DNA of 64,000 nt from Sulfurihydrogenibium sp. YO3AOP1 (GTDB lineage Bacteria; Aquificota; Aquificia; Aquificales; Hydrogenothermaceae). Numbering within the stretch: the stretch's first letter is position 1; every line of letters starts with the position of its first letter. The notes beneath the pieces are model-generated. The model was given only the letters and a program-made list of their open reading frames with translations. It was not told the origin of the DNA and searched no databases. This document shows, piece by piece, positions 55,520 through 63,382 of this stretch. The stretch lies in the NCBI RefSeq assembly GCF_000020325.1, contig NC_010730.1, positions 1,633,501-1,697,500 on the forward strand. The letters are read 5' to 3'. The translations under genes and the position numbers were made by a program.

Positions 55520-56931
55520 TTTTCTACAACCTTAACTTCAATAGTATTTTTTGAATCCTTTAACAATGAAGCTTCTGCTGTATAATCATCTTTCAAAGAT
55601 ATATTTAAAACTATGTTATGGTCTTTATCTTCAACGAAGTTTAGTTTTCCTATATTTTCTTTTCCTATAAAAATATCTTTTTCATAGTTTCTTACTTCAT
55701 ACTCTAAATTTCTCTTTGAAAAGTAAATCTTATATATATAATTACTTTCTTTTGAAGAAATTAGGTTTACTTTGTTAATTATTCCAAGTTCTAATGGAAA
55801 TTTTAATTTTATGGTGGTGGTTTTCTTTTCTTTTTTCTTCGGTATTTGTTCAGGTTTTTTTTCTGTTGGCAATTCTTGTTCCTTTTTAGGTTGCTCTACT
55901 ATTTTTTTCTCTTCCTTTTGAGCCTTTTTTTCTACATCAATACTTGTATTCAATCCAAGAATTACAGGCTCTATATTGATTGTTTCACTTTTTGTATAAA
56001 TAACTTGAATTTGGGCTACGCCTTCAACAAACGCTTCTTTTGGAATTATATCAGGAATTATTCTTCCAGAGCCGTTAACTTTTAGCTTTATATCTTTACC
56101 GATTTTGTCGTATACTTTTATTAATCTGCCTTGAGTATCATAAACTTTTATTTCTATAGCAAATGGTTTTCCGGCTTCGGTTTCTGATGGAGCAATTACC
56201 TCAATTTTTCCTATGGTTTGTATCTCAGGCTTTATAGCTTTTGATGCTAAGATGTTTTTATTAGATTTATCCTGGACAACAATGTTAAAATCTTCAACTG
56301 TAAAAGGTAGTATATCAAATTTGTACACATTTCCATTAAAATCATTTATATTTACTTCTTTAGCACTTCCATTGGCATTAATAAGGAATGTTTGGTTGAT
56401 ATGTGATTTTTCTAATACTGGATTTCCTTCTCTATCAAAAAAGCTTATTCTTATTTCATACGTATAACCGGGTAAATAACTATCCTTAGATTCTATTACT
56501 GCTGTTTCTGCTTTATTGTTTATTACTCTAAAATTCATAGATGATGTTAAGGCCTCAAGTGGTAAAACTTTAAGAATCAATGGTTTTTCATCTAAAAAGA
56601 ATGTTAAGTTATAAAAACCAGCTTTTTTCCCTTTAACTGTAATAACGGTTTCTCCGTTTTTTATATCCCCCGGATAAATCTCAGATTTACTAATTTCAAG
56701 ACCGTTAGATACTACTTTTATCTTTGATGCAAGACCAAAATTGTTAGATGGGTTTCCAAAAGCATCTGTGAATTTTAGGGTTATATTGTAAGTTTCCCCA
56801 GCTACCAATATATTGTTATACTGAACTTCTATGTATGATATTTCGCCAGGTTTAATACTTACTTGTGCAAAAGAGATATTAATTATAAGTAAAATAAATA
56901 AAAAAAGTGTTTTTATTGTTTTAAGATTCAT
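55516..56931 (-). CDS. Exported protein with Ig-like/filamin-type repeats
   Basis: 471 residues. Signal peptide to about 22 (NISFA). At least three beta-sandwich repeats share the phrases VAGETYNITLKFTDAFGNP, LPGYTYEIRISFFDREGNP and EAGKPFAIEIKVYDTQGRL, typical of bacterial Ig-like folds. They are followed by a Lys/Glu/Pro linker (about 350-385) and a C-terminal domain (KLKFPLELGIINKVNLIS). It is an intact paralogue of the pseudogene at 51343-52743. It lies 39 bp downstream of flhB on the same strand, so it may be made with the flagellar operon. A surface or periplasmic role is inferred. Confidence 0.75.
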   Translation of the reverse strand: MNLKTIKTLFLFILLIINISFAQVSIKPGEISYIEVQYNNILVAGETYNITLKFTDAFGNPSNNFGLASKIKVVSNGLEISKSEIYPGDIKNGETVITVKGKKAGFYNLTFFLDEKPLILKVLPLEALTSSMNFRVINNKAETAVIESKDSYLPGYTYEIRISFFDREGNPVLEKSHINQTFLINANGSAKEVNINDFNGNVYKFDILPFTVEDFNIVVQDKSNKNILASKAIKPEIQTIGKIEVIAPSETEAGKPFAIEIKVYDTQGRLIKVYDKIGKDIKLKVNGSGRIIPDIIPKEAFVEGVAQIQVIYTKSETINIEPVILGLNTSIDVEKKAQKEEKKIVEQPKKEQELPTEKKPEQIPKKKEKKTTTIKLKFPLELGIINKVNLISSKESNYIYKIYFSKRNLEYEVRNYEKDIFIGKENIGKLNFVEDKDHNIVLNISLKDDYTAEASLLKDSKNTIEVKVVEK

Positions 56932-56970
56932 AATGCCTCCACATTAAAAAAAAACATTTATATATCATTA

Positions 56971-58023
56971 TTATACCACTTTTTTAAATTTATAAATTTC
57001 TGCTAATATTTTTGCTACTGCCTCATAGAGATTTTCTGGAATATAATCTCCAATTTCACAACTACTGTATAATGTTCTTGCTAATGGTGGATCTTCTACT
57101 ATTTTAACGTCATGTTCTTTTGCTACTTCTTTAATCTTTTGGGCTATTAAATCTTGTCCTTTTGCTAATACTTTTGGTGCATGCATTTTTCCTCTTTCAT
57201 ACTTTAATGCAACAGCATAGTGTTCTGGGTTTGTGATTACAACGTCTGCTTTTGGAACTTCTGCAATCATTCTTTTTAGTGCAAGTTGTCTCATTCTTTT
57301 TCTAATCTCTCTCTTGACTAACAGGTTTCCTTCGTAGGATTTTCTTTCTTCTTTAACTTCATCTTTTGTCATTTTAAGGTTTTCTTCGTATTCATATCTC
57401 CTATAAAGAAAATCGGCGATGGCTATTGGTACAGATAAAAAAGCAAACGACATTACAAGGATAATAATCGTTTTACTCAAAACATAAATTTGATTGTTAA
57501 TAGAGCCTGTCATGTAAACTAAAAAGTCATTTAATAGATACTTTACAAGGAAATAAGATAAAAACAATGCTACAGTTAGTTTGGCAAGATTTTTAATTAG
57601 CTCAAATAAAACAGTCAAAGAGAATATTCTTTTTATCCCAGAAATAACATTTAATTTATCAAGCTTTGGAGTAAGAGGTTTCAGTGTAAATAGAAATCCA
57701 AACTGCATAACATTTGATGCGATCGCAACCACAAAAAGAATAAGAATTACAGGCAGTATCAAGATTGCTAATATTTTGAGTGTAAACCAAATAAACATTC
57801 TCCCATTTTCTGAAATTAGATATAATGGATTTGAAAACGTATATTTAAAGTATCCAAGAAGATATTTGTATGCAAAAGGTAAATAAAATATCAAGACAAT
57901 AAAAATGACAAACAATGATGCAGAAATAGATACGTCCATACTTTTGAGAACTTGTCCTTCTTCTCTGGCTTTCTGCTTTCGTTTCGGGGTTGCTTTTTCG
58001 GTTTTACGTGGGTCTTTAGCCAT
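56971..58023 (-). CDS. flhB: Flagellar export switch protein FlhB
   Basis: 350 residues. N-terminal KTEKATPKRKQKAREEGQV, four membrane helices and a cytoplasmic domain with EVPKADVVITNPEHYAVALKY. The autocleavage motif, normally NPTH, is NPEH here (265-268); Asn and Pro, between which cleavage occurs, are kept. The end region (LARTLYSSCEIGDYIPENLYEAVAKIL) is conventional. The Shine-Dalgarno sequence is weak (AGCAGG). It follows fliR by 3 nt in the export-apparatus cluster. Confidence 0.95.
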   Translation of the reverse strand: MAKDPRKTEKATPKRKQKAREEGQVLKSMDVSISASLFVIFIVLIFYLPFAYKYLLGYFKYTFSNPLYLISENGRMFIWFTLKILAILILPVILILFVVAIASNVMQFGFLFTLKPLTPKLDKLNVISGIKRIFSLTVLFELIKNLAKLTVALFLSYFLVKYLLNDFLVYMTGSINNQIYVLSKTIIILVMSFAFLSVPIAIADFLYRRYEYEENLKMTKDEVKEERKSYEGNLLVKREIRKRMRQLALKRMIAEVPKADVVITNPEHYAVALKYERGKMHAPKVLAKGQDLIAQKIKEVAKEHDVKIVEDPPLARTLYSSCEIGDYIPENLYEAVAKILAEIYKFKKVV

Positions 58024-58026
58024 GTT

Positions 58027-58800
58027 TTACCTGCTAAAAATTTCCATTAAAGTTAAATAATAATTTGTCATTTTATCAATAAAGTTAAGACCTACGCTTA
58101 TTATTAATGAACTTGCAAATATGAGTATGACAAATCCAATAAAAATCTGTGCCGGAAGTCCAACCATAAAAACGTTTATTTGAGGGATCAATCTATTTAT
58201 CAATGCCAAAACTATATTAAATACAAGTAAGACTAAAATAAACGGGAATGCCATCTGAAAAGACAGTAAAAAAATATCTGAACTTTTTTTGATGATAAAT
58301 TCAAACACTCCGTTATTTATATTAAAAGAAGAAAGAGGAATCACTTCAAAGCTTTTAAACAAAGCTCCTATAAAAATTTGATAAGCTCCGGATATAAAAA
58401 ACAAGAAATAAAATAAAAAAAGAAAATATCCGGATAACACAGAAGTTTGACCAAAAGCTGGGTTAAACATATTTAAAACTGTTAGCCCCATGAGATAGCT
58501 AATTATTTCTGCAGCGTAAGAAAAAGCTCCAATAAATATATTAACTATTATTCCTAAGGAAAAACCAATAAAAACTTCTTTTAGAATTAGTGTAAGGAAT
58601 ACTAACAAATCGTATTCTTTTATTTCTAACTTTATATTGAAATTTAGCATTGTAAAGTAAGCAAAAGAAACGACTAATAAAACTTTTACGTTGTGAGGAA
58701 TTATTGGAGATGAAATAAGCGGAAAAGCCATAAAAAACGCAATTATTCTTGAAAATATTAGTGCAACTGTTGTAGCTTGGTCGGGTGTTATTAGTACCAT
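58027..58800 (-). CDS. fliR: Flagellar export protein FliR
   Basis: 257 residues with six or so membrane segments. Typical FliR sequence: ALIFSRIIAFFMAFPLIS, KEVFIGFSLGIIVNIFIGAF and LVFNIVLALINRLIPQINVFMVGLPAQIFIGF, the last being the family signature. It is part of the inner-membrane gate with FliP and FliQ. It starts 7 nt after fliQ. Confidence 0.95.
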   Translation of the reverse strand: MVLITPDQATTVALIFSRIIAFFMAFPLISSPIIPHNVKVLLVVSFAYFTMLNFNIKLEIKEYDLLVFLTLILKEVFIGFSLGIIVNIFIGAFSYAAEIISYLMGLTVLNMFNPAFGQTSVLSGYFLFLFYFLFFISGAYQIFIGALFKSFEVIPLSSFNINNGVFEFIIKKSSDIFLLSFQMAFPFILVLLVFNIVLALINRLIPQINVFMVGLPAQIFIGFVILIFASSLIISVGLNFIDKMTNYYLTLMEIFSR

Positions 58801-58807
58801 TTTTCAC

Positions 58808-59092
58808 TCATTGTACAATCTTTAAGATCATCATCAATACTTCTTTTGTATAATCAACTAATTTTGTTGTCATCCATGAGCCAAAAATGATTAAACCTAT
58901 CACCGCCGCGATGATTTTTGGAACAAATGTTATAGTCATTTCGTTTATCTGTGTTGCAGCTTGAAATATGCTAATCAAAAGTCCAACAATAAAGGTTATT
59001 AGAATTACCGGACCGGCAACTAAAATAGTAATTTTAAACATGTCAGATGTTAAATTAACTGCCATATCTATCGTCATGATTGCACCTCTCAC
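58808..59092 (-). CDS. fliQ: Flagellar export protein FliQ
   Basis: 94 residues, two membrane helices. Sequence ILVAGPVILITFIVGLLISIFQAATQINEMTITFVPKI is the FliQ signature region. The annotated ATG overlaps the fliP stop by 1 nt. An alternative start at Met6 (MTIDMAVNL) would give the more usual 89 residues and has GAGGTG upstream. Confidence 0.95.
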   Translation of the reverse strand: MRGAIMTIDMAVNLTSDMFKITILVAGPVILITFIVGLLISIFQAATQINEMTITFVPKIIAAVIGLIIFGSWMTTKLVDYTKEVLMMILKIVQ

Positions 59093-59868
59093 TACTTATA
59101 ACTGCTAACAAGAGCTTTGACTAAAAGTTCAAAGCCATCTGCAAGGACAAACAGCATAAGCTTAAAAGGTAATGATATAAACATCGGCGGTATCATCATC
59201 ATACCCATGGACATCAAGATGCTTGCAACTATAAAATCTATAACAAGAAATGGTAAATATATTATAAAAACAATTTCAAAGGCAGTTTTGATTTCGCTTA
59301 TCATGAAAGCCGGAATCAAGGTTGAAATGCTGATATCCTTTGGAGATAATGGTTTTTCATTGGCTAAATCTAAAAATAGTTTTAAATCTTCTTTTCTTGT
59401 GTTTTTTAGCATAAACTCTTTTAAAGGCTCTTTTGCGTTTTCTATTGCTTGTATATCAGATATCTGTTTTTTTAGATATGGAGAAATACTAACTTCATTT
59501 ATTTTGTCAAAAGTTGGCTTCATTACAAAGATGGTTAAAAAAAGTGCAAGACCTACTATTACTTGGTTTGGTGGTGCCGTTGGAATACCAAGAGCATGTC
59601 TTAACAATGATAATACTATAACAATTCTTACAAAGGCAGTCACGCTTATCAATAATGCCGGTGCTATGCTTATGATAGTGATTAGTAATAAAATTTTTAG
59701 GGTTGTATCTAAACGGTTAAATCCAGCCAAGGTCTCTGAAAATGTATCAGCATAAGAAAAGGAAAAGTTTAAAAGCGTTAAAACAATGATTATAGATATT
59801 ATGAGATATACATTGCATGAGAAATTTAAAATATCATCAGATTCTTTTTTGGTTTCAGAATGAACCAT
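59092..59868 (-). CDS. fliP: Flagellar export protein FliP with repeat-derived N-terminus
   Basis: From ATG 59868 the product has 258 residues, the normal size. After a leader-like hydrophobic segment (VYLIISIIIVLTLLNFSFSYA) come the family motifs ISIAPALLISVTAFVRIVIVLSLLRHALG and PPNQVIVGLALFLT, then the C-terminal helices. The frame stays open to 60105, but that extension translates repeat DNA. The first 21 codons coincide with a degenerate A half-unit and type II terminal repeat (59807-59868). No Shine-Dalgarno sequence is visible, so the start is uncertain. Pore protein of the export gate. Confidence 0.88.
   Translation of the reverse strand: MVHSETKKESDDILNFSCNVYLIISIIIVLTLLNFSFSYADTFSETLAGFNRLDTTLKILLLITIISIAPALLISVTAFVRIVIVLSLLRHALGIPTAPPNQVIVGLALFLTIFVMKPTFDKINEVSISPYLKKQISDIQAIENAKEPLKEFMLKNTRKEDLKLFLDLANEKPLSPKDISISTLIPAFMISEIKTAFEIVFIIYLPFLVIDFIVASILMSMGMMMIPPMFISLPFKLMLFVLADGFELLVKALVSSYK
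59807..59868. repeat. Type II repeat end lying inside the fliP reading frame
   Basis: The plus strand has a terminal-repeat-like TATACATTGCATGAGAAATT at 59807-59826 and a degenerate A half-unit at 59838-59865 (CAGATTCTTTTTTGGTTTCA then GAATGAAC), in the same order and spacing as at 41426-41485 and 28018-28042 inverted. It encodes residues 1-21 of the FliP frame on the minus strand. Confidence 0.7.
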
Positions 59869-59940
59869 TATTTTGTTTGTTATATCGAGATTATTAAGCT
59901 GAAAGATCATATATTTTAATGTTTTTTTTGAATAAAAAAA

Positions 59941-60122
59941 GAGTAGATTCTTTGCTATGCTCAGAATGACATAGTAATGCCAAGGAATAAAAATCTTTGC
60001 CGGCTTTAGAAATGTGTATCTTTTACTTTTAACTTTCCTGTCTGTCATGTCATATAGAGGACAGTGTCCTAAGGATTTCTGTTTTGGTTCTATAAAAATT
60101 CCCAATTTCTCACCTGATGCAT
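59941..60122. repeat. Type II repeat remnant between fliO and fliP
   Basis: A half-unit at 59941-59970, a GCCGGCTTTAGAAATG variant near 59999, a degenerate B half-unit at 60042-60077 (stem GAGGACA/TGTCCT retained), and terminal repeat 60104-60122 (CAATTTCTCACCTGATGC). It forms a row of three element remnants with its neighbours in the gap 59869-60365. Confidence 0.65.
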
Positions 60123-60140
60123 CTCATAAGATTTTTATTT

Positions 60141-60369
60141 TTTAATCTATTCATAGTCTATACTCTATACTTTGGGGTGAGAAATTAGAGATTTTTTAAA
60201 TTTAGATAAGGGGATCCTTCGGACTAAAGTCCTCAGGATGACAGTCAAAAGTTGGTAGATAAATATCAGAGAAAGGATAACCTCATTTGTCATTCTGAAG
60301 CCGGTGAAGAATCTCCTACTTTTACTGAATTTCTCACCCGACGTATTATTTAATCTATTCATAATCTAT
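60141..60369. repeat. Complete type II element bounded by a 21-bp direct repeat
   Basis: Left terminal repeat 60168-60187 (ACTTTGGGGTGAGAAATT), B half-unit 60210-60243, A variant 60288-60316, right terminal repeat 60327-60346 (GAATTTCTCACCCGACGTAT). The element is flanked by the direct repeat beginning TTTAATCTATTCATA at 60141-60161 and 60349-60369 (20 of 21 identical). The right copy contains the fliO stop codon. It splits fliO from fliP. Confidence 0.8.
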
Positions 60370-60644
60370 TCTTTATCCTCAAGATTTTGAGTAGTTTCTT
60401 TTTCGCTGATTTTTTCTATTTTACCATTTTGAAATGCTAATAAAAATATTTTATTATCAAACTCAATTGTAATTAAGCCTATGTCCTTGGAAATAAATTT
60501 AACATCTCTGATTTTTATATCTTCTTGGTTAGCCTTACTAAATGGTATTGAATATTTTTTAAGAAAATATAAAAGTCCATATAATGTTCCGATTACTATT
60601 AACAAAGATAAAATTAACTTAAAAATTATTGAAAAATCTATCAT
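60366..60644 (-). CDS. fliO: FliO-like flagellar biosynthesis protein
   Basis: 92 residues with one membrane helix ([26 protein letters not shown]) followed by a small cytoplasmic beta domain (IKIRDVKFISKDIGLITIEF, KIFLLAFQNGKIEKIS). This matches FliO in topology and in position before fliP. It overlaps fliN by 4 nt. FliO helps FliP assemble. The family is poorly conserved, so the call rests partly on context. The stop codon lies in the 21-bp direct repeat. Confidence 0.8.
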   Translation of the reverse strand: MIDFSIIFKLILSLLIVIGTLYGLLYFLKKYSIPFSKANQEDIKIRDVKFISKDIGLITIEFDNKIFLLAFQNGKIEKISEKETTQNLEDKE

Positions 60645-60904
60645 TTTATTAAATCTACTAATCTTACTCCGTACTTTTCATTTACGTTAACAAGTTCACC
60701 AAATCCTACTTTTTCATTTAAAAAATATATATTTACAAAATCCTCAATATTCTTTTCAAGATCTATAATATCACCTTCTTTTAAGTTAAGCAAAAACTCA
60801 AAATTCTTTTTTAAACTTGCCAATTCTATTACAATAGGTATATTTATATTTTTTATCAAGCTAATTTTTTTATATATCTCATCTACTTCCATATCCTTAT
60901 GCAT
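60641..60904 (-). CDS. fliN: Flagellar motor switch protein FliN (SpoA domain)
   Basis: 87 residues comprising little more than the SpoA domain: IPIVIELASLKKNFEFLLNLKEGDIIDLEKN, then VNIYFLNEKVGFGELVNVNEKYGVRLVDLI, which is the conserved FliN/FliM C-terminal pattern. It forms the base of the C-ring. It is shorter than most FliN (about 100-140). No good Shine-Dalgarno sequence; alternative start at Met5. It overlaps fliO by 4 nt. Confidence 0.88.
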   Translation of the reverse strand: MHKDMEVDEIYKKISLIKNINIPIVIELASLKKNFEFLLNLKEGDIIDLEKNIEDFVNIYFLNEKVGFGELVNVNEKYGVRLVDLIK

Positions 60905-60919
60905 AATATATTCTCCAGT

Positions 60920-61429
60920 TTAGCTTGTTTGTATTATGAATTCTGTAAAGTAAACATCTTTAACTCCACCAAGAGGTAAAATAGCATTTGTTCTTCTGAT
61001 TATCTCTTCTTTAAGTTTTTCAATTCCTTCCGGTGATTTTAGTTCTCCGCTTGTTTTTGTGAATAATAGCGTATTAATTGCATCTTTTATCTGAGGCATC
61101 CTTTTTGTAGCTTCTTCCTTTACTTTCTCATCTTGAACTTCCATAATTATAGTAACTTTTATATATCTATCCGCATCTTTATCAGCCAAGTTTGCTACAA
61201 AAGTTCCAACTTCTAACTCTACTCCTTGCTCTTCAGCTTTTTTTATTTCATTTGCAATTTTCTCCGGTGGTTTTTCTTTCTCTTCTTTTGCAAAGAAAGT
61301 TTTATATGCAAAAAAACCTCCTCCACCCAATACTAATAATAAAACAGGGATTAATATGATGATTAACTTCTTCTTCCCGCCACCTTTTTCTTCCTGCTGC
61401 TGTTCTTGATTTTCCTTCTCCTCAGCCAT
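60920..61429 (-). CDS. fliL: Flagellar basal body-associated protein FliL
   Basis: 169 residues. Charged N-terminus (EEKENQEQQQEEKGGGKKK), one membrane helix (LIIILIPVLLLVLGGGGFFAY), then the periplasmic FliL domain: VELEVGTFVANLADKDADRYIKVTIIME and the C-terminal PLGGVKDVYFTEFIIQ. It associates with the stator. GTAGGTA precedes the ATG. Confidence 0.92.
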   Translation of the reverse strand: MAEEKENQEQQQEEKGGGKKKLIIILIPVLLLVLGGGGFFAYKTFFAKEEKEKPPEKIANEIKKAEEQGVELEVGTFVANLADKDADRYIKVTIIMEVQDEKVKEEATKRMPQIKDAINTLLFTKTSGELKSPEGIEKLKEEIIRRTNAILPLGGVKDVYFTEFIIQTS

Positions 61430-61470
61430 TACCTACCTCTTTATTGTGATGTGTGAAGTTGTCATGATTT

Positions 61471-62712
61471 TTATCTCTTGATATTCATTGCTTCTTGAAG
61501 TATTTGATCATCTGTAGTAATAACTCTTGCATTAGCTTGATAAGCTCTTTGTGCAGTAATAAGGTTGATAAACTCTCTTGAAATGTCAACGTTTGAAAGT
61601 TCCAAGAATCCGCTTCTTACTTTACTCAAAATTCCTCCAGGTGTGATAATTGGAGTAAATGTTTGGGTATTTGGTAAATATAAGTTATTACCTTTTCTAA
61701 CAAGCATTTCTTTATCTTTAAATGTTGCTACTGCAAGCCTTGCAATATTTTTAACATTTCCGTTTGAATACATACCTTTTACAATACCATCTTCAGTAAC
61801 AGCAACTCCAAGCAAATCTCCTTTAGCAAAACCATCTTGATTTGCATAGAATATAAAATCTGAAGCTACTTGTTTTATTTTTGAAACATCAACAGAAATT
61901 ACCTGTGGAGAAGTTGCTCCATTTGATAAAGTTAAAGATAATGTAAACGGAGAACCTGATGTTAAATTTCCATTTGTATCAAAGTTTAAAGTTGAACTTC
62001 CTACTTGTGTTGTTAAATCGTTATCCTTATACGCATAAACTTTCCAAGTGCTTCCTGTCGAACTTTCATTCGTTTTTTGAAAATAGAAAGATAAAGTATG
62101 TGGATTTCCAAGAGAATCATAAATAGTCATTGAATTTACATAATTGAATGTAGTTGAATTTGTTGGATCAAAAGTTGCAGATATAACATTTGATCTTGAG
62201 TCTAAATTTGTTGGTTCAACAAGATTTATTTTTGTTGTTATCGTTGGATTAATAGCATAAGGAACGTTTATTTTATCTAAAGCTCCTGCAATATTACCAT
62301 TATTATCAAGTGTCCATCCTTGTAATTTCATTCCGTCAACGTTTACTAAATCTCCGTTAGCATCCAATCTAAACTGTCCTGCCCTTGTATAGTAAACAGT
62401 TCCTTGGTTATCTTTAACCATAAAAAATCCTTCTCCATCTAATGCAAGGTCTGTTGGAGAGTTTGTATTCATAAAAGATCCTTGTGAAAAGTCTTTTGTA
62501 GTAAGGGCAACGAAAGACCCGCCACCAATTTCTGTATTTTTAGGTGTATTGTTAGCAAAAGTTGTTAAGCTATGAGCAACTAAATCTTCAAAAGTAACTC
62601 TTTCTGATTTAAAACCAATTGTATTAACATTGGCAATATTATCAGATATCACATTTAACCATTGCTGATTTCCGTTTAATCCGGTTATTGCTGTATAAAA
62701 TGACTGTAGCAT
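61471..62712 (-). CDS. flgE: Flagellar hook protein FlgE
   Basis: 413 residues. N-terminal rod/hook motif SFYTAITGLNGNQQWLNVISDNIANVNTIGFKSERV, central D1/D2 beta domains with GEGFFMVKDNQGTVYYTRAGQFRLDANGDLVNVDG, and C-terminal LSNVDISREFINLITAQRAYQANARVITTDDQILQ. These identify an axial protein of the hook. Secreted through the FliP-Q-R/FlhA-B gate without a signal peptide. AGGAGGGA precedes the ATG. Confidence 0.95.
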   Translation of the reverse strand: MLQSFYTAITGLNGNQQWLNVISDNIANVNTIGFKSERVTFEDLVAHSLTTFANNTPKNTEIGGGSFVALTTKDFSQGSFMNTNSPTDLALDGEGFFMVKDNQGTVYYTRAGQFRLDANGDLVNVDGMKLQGWTLDNNGNIAGALDKINVPYAINPTITTKINLVEPTNLDSRSNVISATFDPTNSTTFNYVNSMTIYDSLGNPHTLSFYFQKTNESSTGSTWKVYAYKDNDLTTQVGSSTLNFDTNGNLTSGSPFTLSLTLSNGATSPQVISVDVSKIKQVASDFIFYANQDGFAKGDLLGVAVTEDGIVKGMYSNGNVKNIARLAVATFKDKEMLVRKGNNLYLPNTQTFTPIITPGGILSKVRSGFLELSNVDISREFINLITAQRAYQANARVITTDDQILQEAMNIKR

Positions 62713-62725
62713 GGCTATCCCTCCT

Positions 62726-63382
62726 TTACATACTTATTTCCAGTATTTTATCTAAGGACACATTGACATTATTAATCTTCGCACTTAAACTACTATTATC
62801 TTTTAATATACCATTTACAATTCCCGTTGAGTAAATAGTTGCTTGGACATCGTTTCCGGCAGAATCTTTGGCTGATACTAATACTTTATAATAACCATCT
62901 GTTAAATTTTGATTTTCTATTGATAAAGGATACGTAGTATTTCCATTTAAATTTGTAAATTCTTTTTGCTCAACTATATTGCCGTTAGAATCTACTAATG
63001 AAACTTTGACATTTTGTGCTGGAGCATTTAATTTAAATTCAATGTTTGATTGACCTTGTGATATATAAGTCTGATTTCCTTCATACTTAACTTTTTTACC
63101 TATCATTGAAGATGCGTTTACTATGCTGTTTGTAAACGTTGAAAGTGTATCTACTAATTTTTGTATACTGTCTAAAGATTCCATCTGCCTAAGTTTAACA
63201 CTGTTGTCTATGAAATCCGAGATATCCTTAGCGTTCATTGGGTCTTGCCACTTTAAGTCTGCAAGAAGTACTTTAAGAAAATCATTCTGACTCATCTTAG
63301 AGTTATCATAATTAGCATCAACAACCTTTGGTTTATTGGACGTAGCTGAATCTGGAAACGTTGTTAATGAGGTGTCTATCAT
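62726..63382 (-). CDS. flgD: Flagellar hook capping protein FlgD
   Basis: 218 residues. N-terminal secretion and scaffold region MSQNDFLKVLLADLKWQDPMNAKDISDFI is the FlgD signature, followed by a short helix pair and a FlgD Ig-like/tudor C-terminal domain (VKVSLVDSNGNIVEQKEF, LTDGYYKVLVSAKDSAGND). It caps the growing hook. It overlaps fliI by 4 nt. Confidence 0.94.
   Translation of the reverse strand: MIDTSLTTFPDSATSNKPKVVDANYDNSKMSQNDFLKVLLADLKWQDPMNAKDISDFIDNSVKLRQMESLDSIQKLVDTLSTFTNSIVNASSMIGKKVKYEGNQTYISQGQSNIEFKLNAPAQNVKVSLVDSNGNIVEQKEFTNLNGNTTYPLSIENQNLTDGYYKVLVSAKDSAGNDVQATIYSTGIVNGILKDNSSLSAKINNVNVSLDKILEISM

Noticed and set aside
59092-60105. FliP read from the first in-frame ATG (337 residues)
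   Set aside because: The extra 79 residues translate intergenic repeat DNA (VILSIAKNLLF) and exceed normal FliP length; ATG 59868 gives the usual size.
60165-60362. Minus-strand frame of 65 codons between fliO and fliP
   Set aside because: It lies wholly within the type II element and encodes translated repeat sequence.
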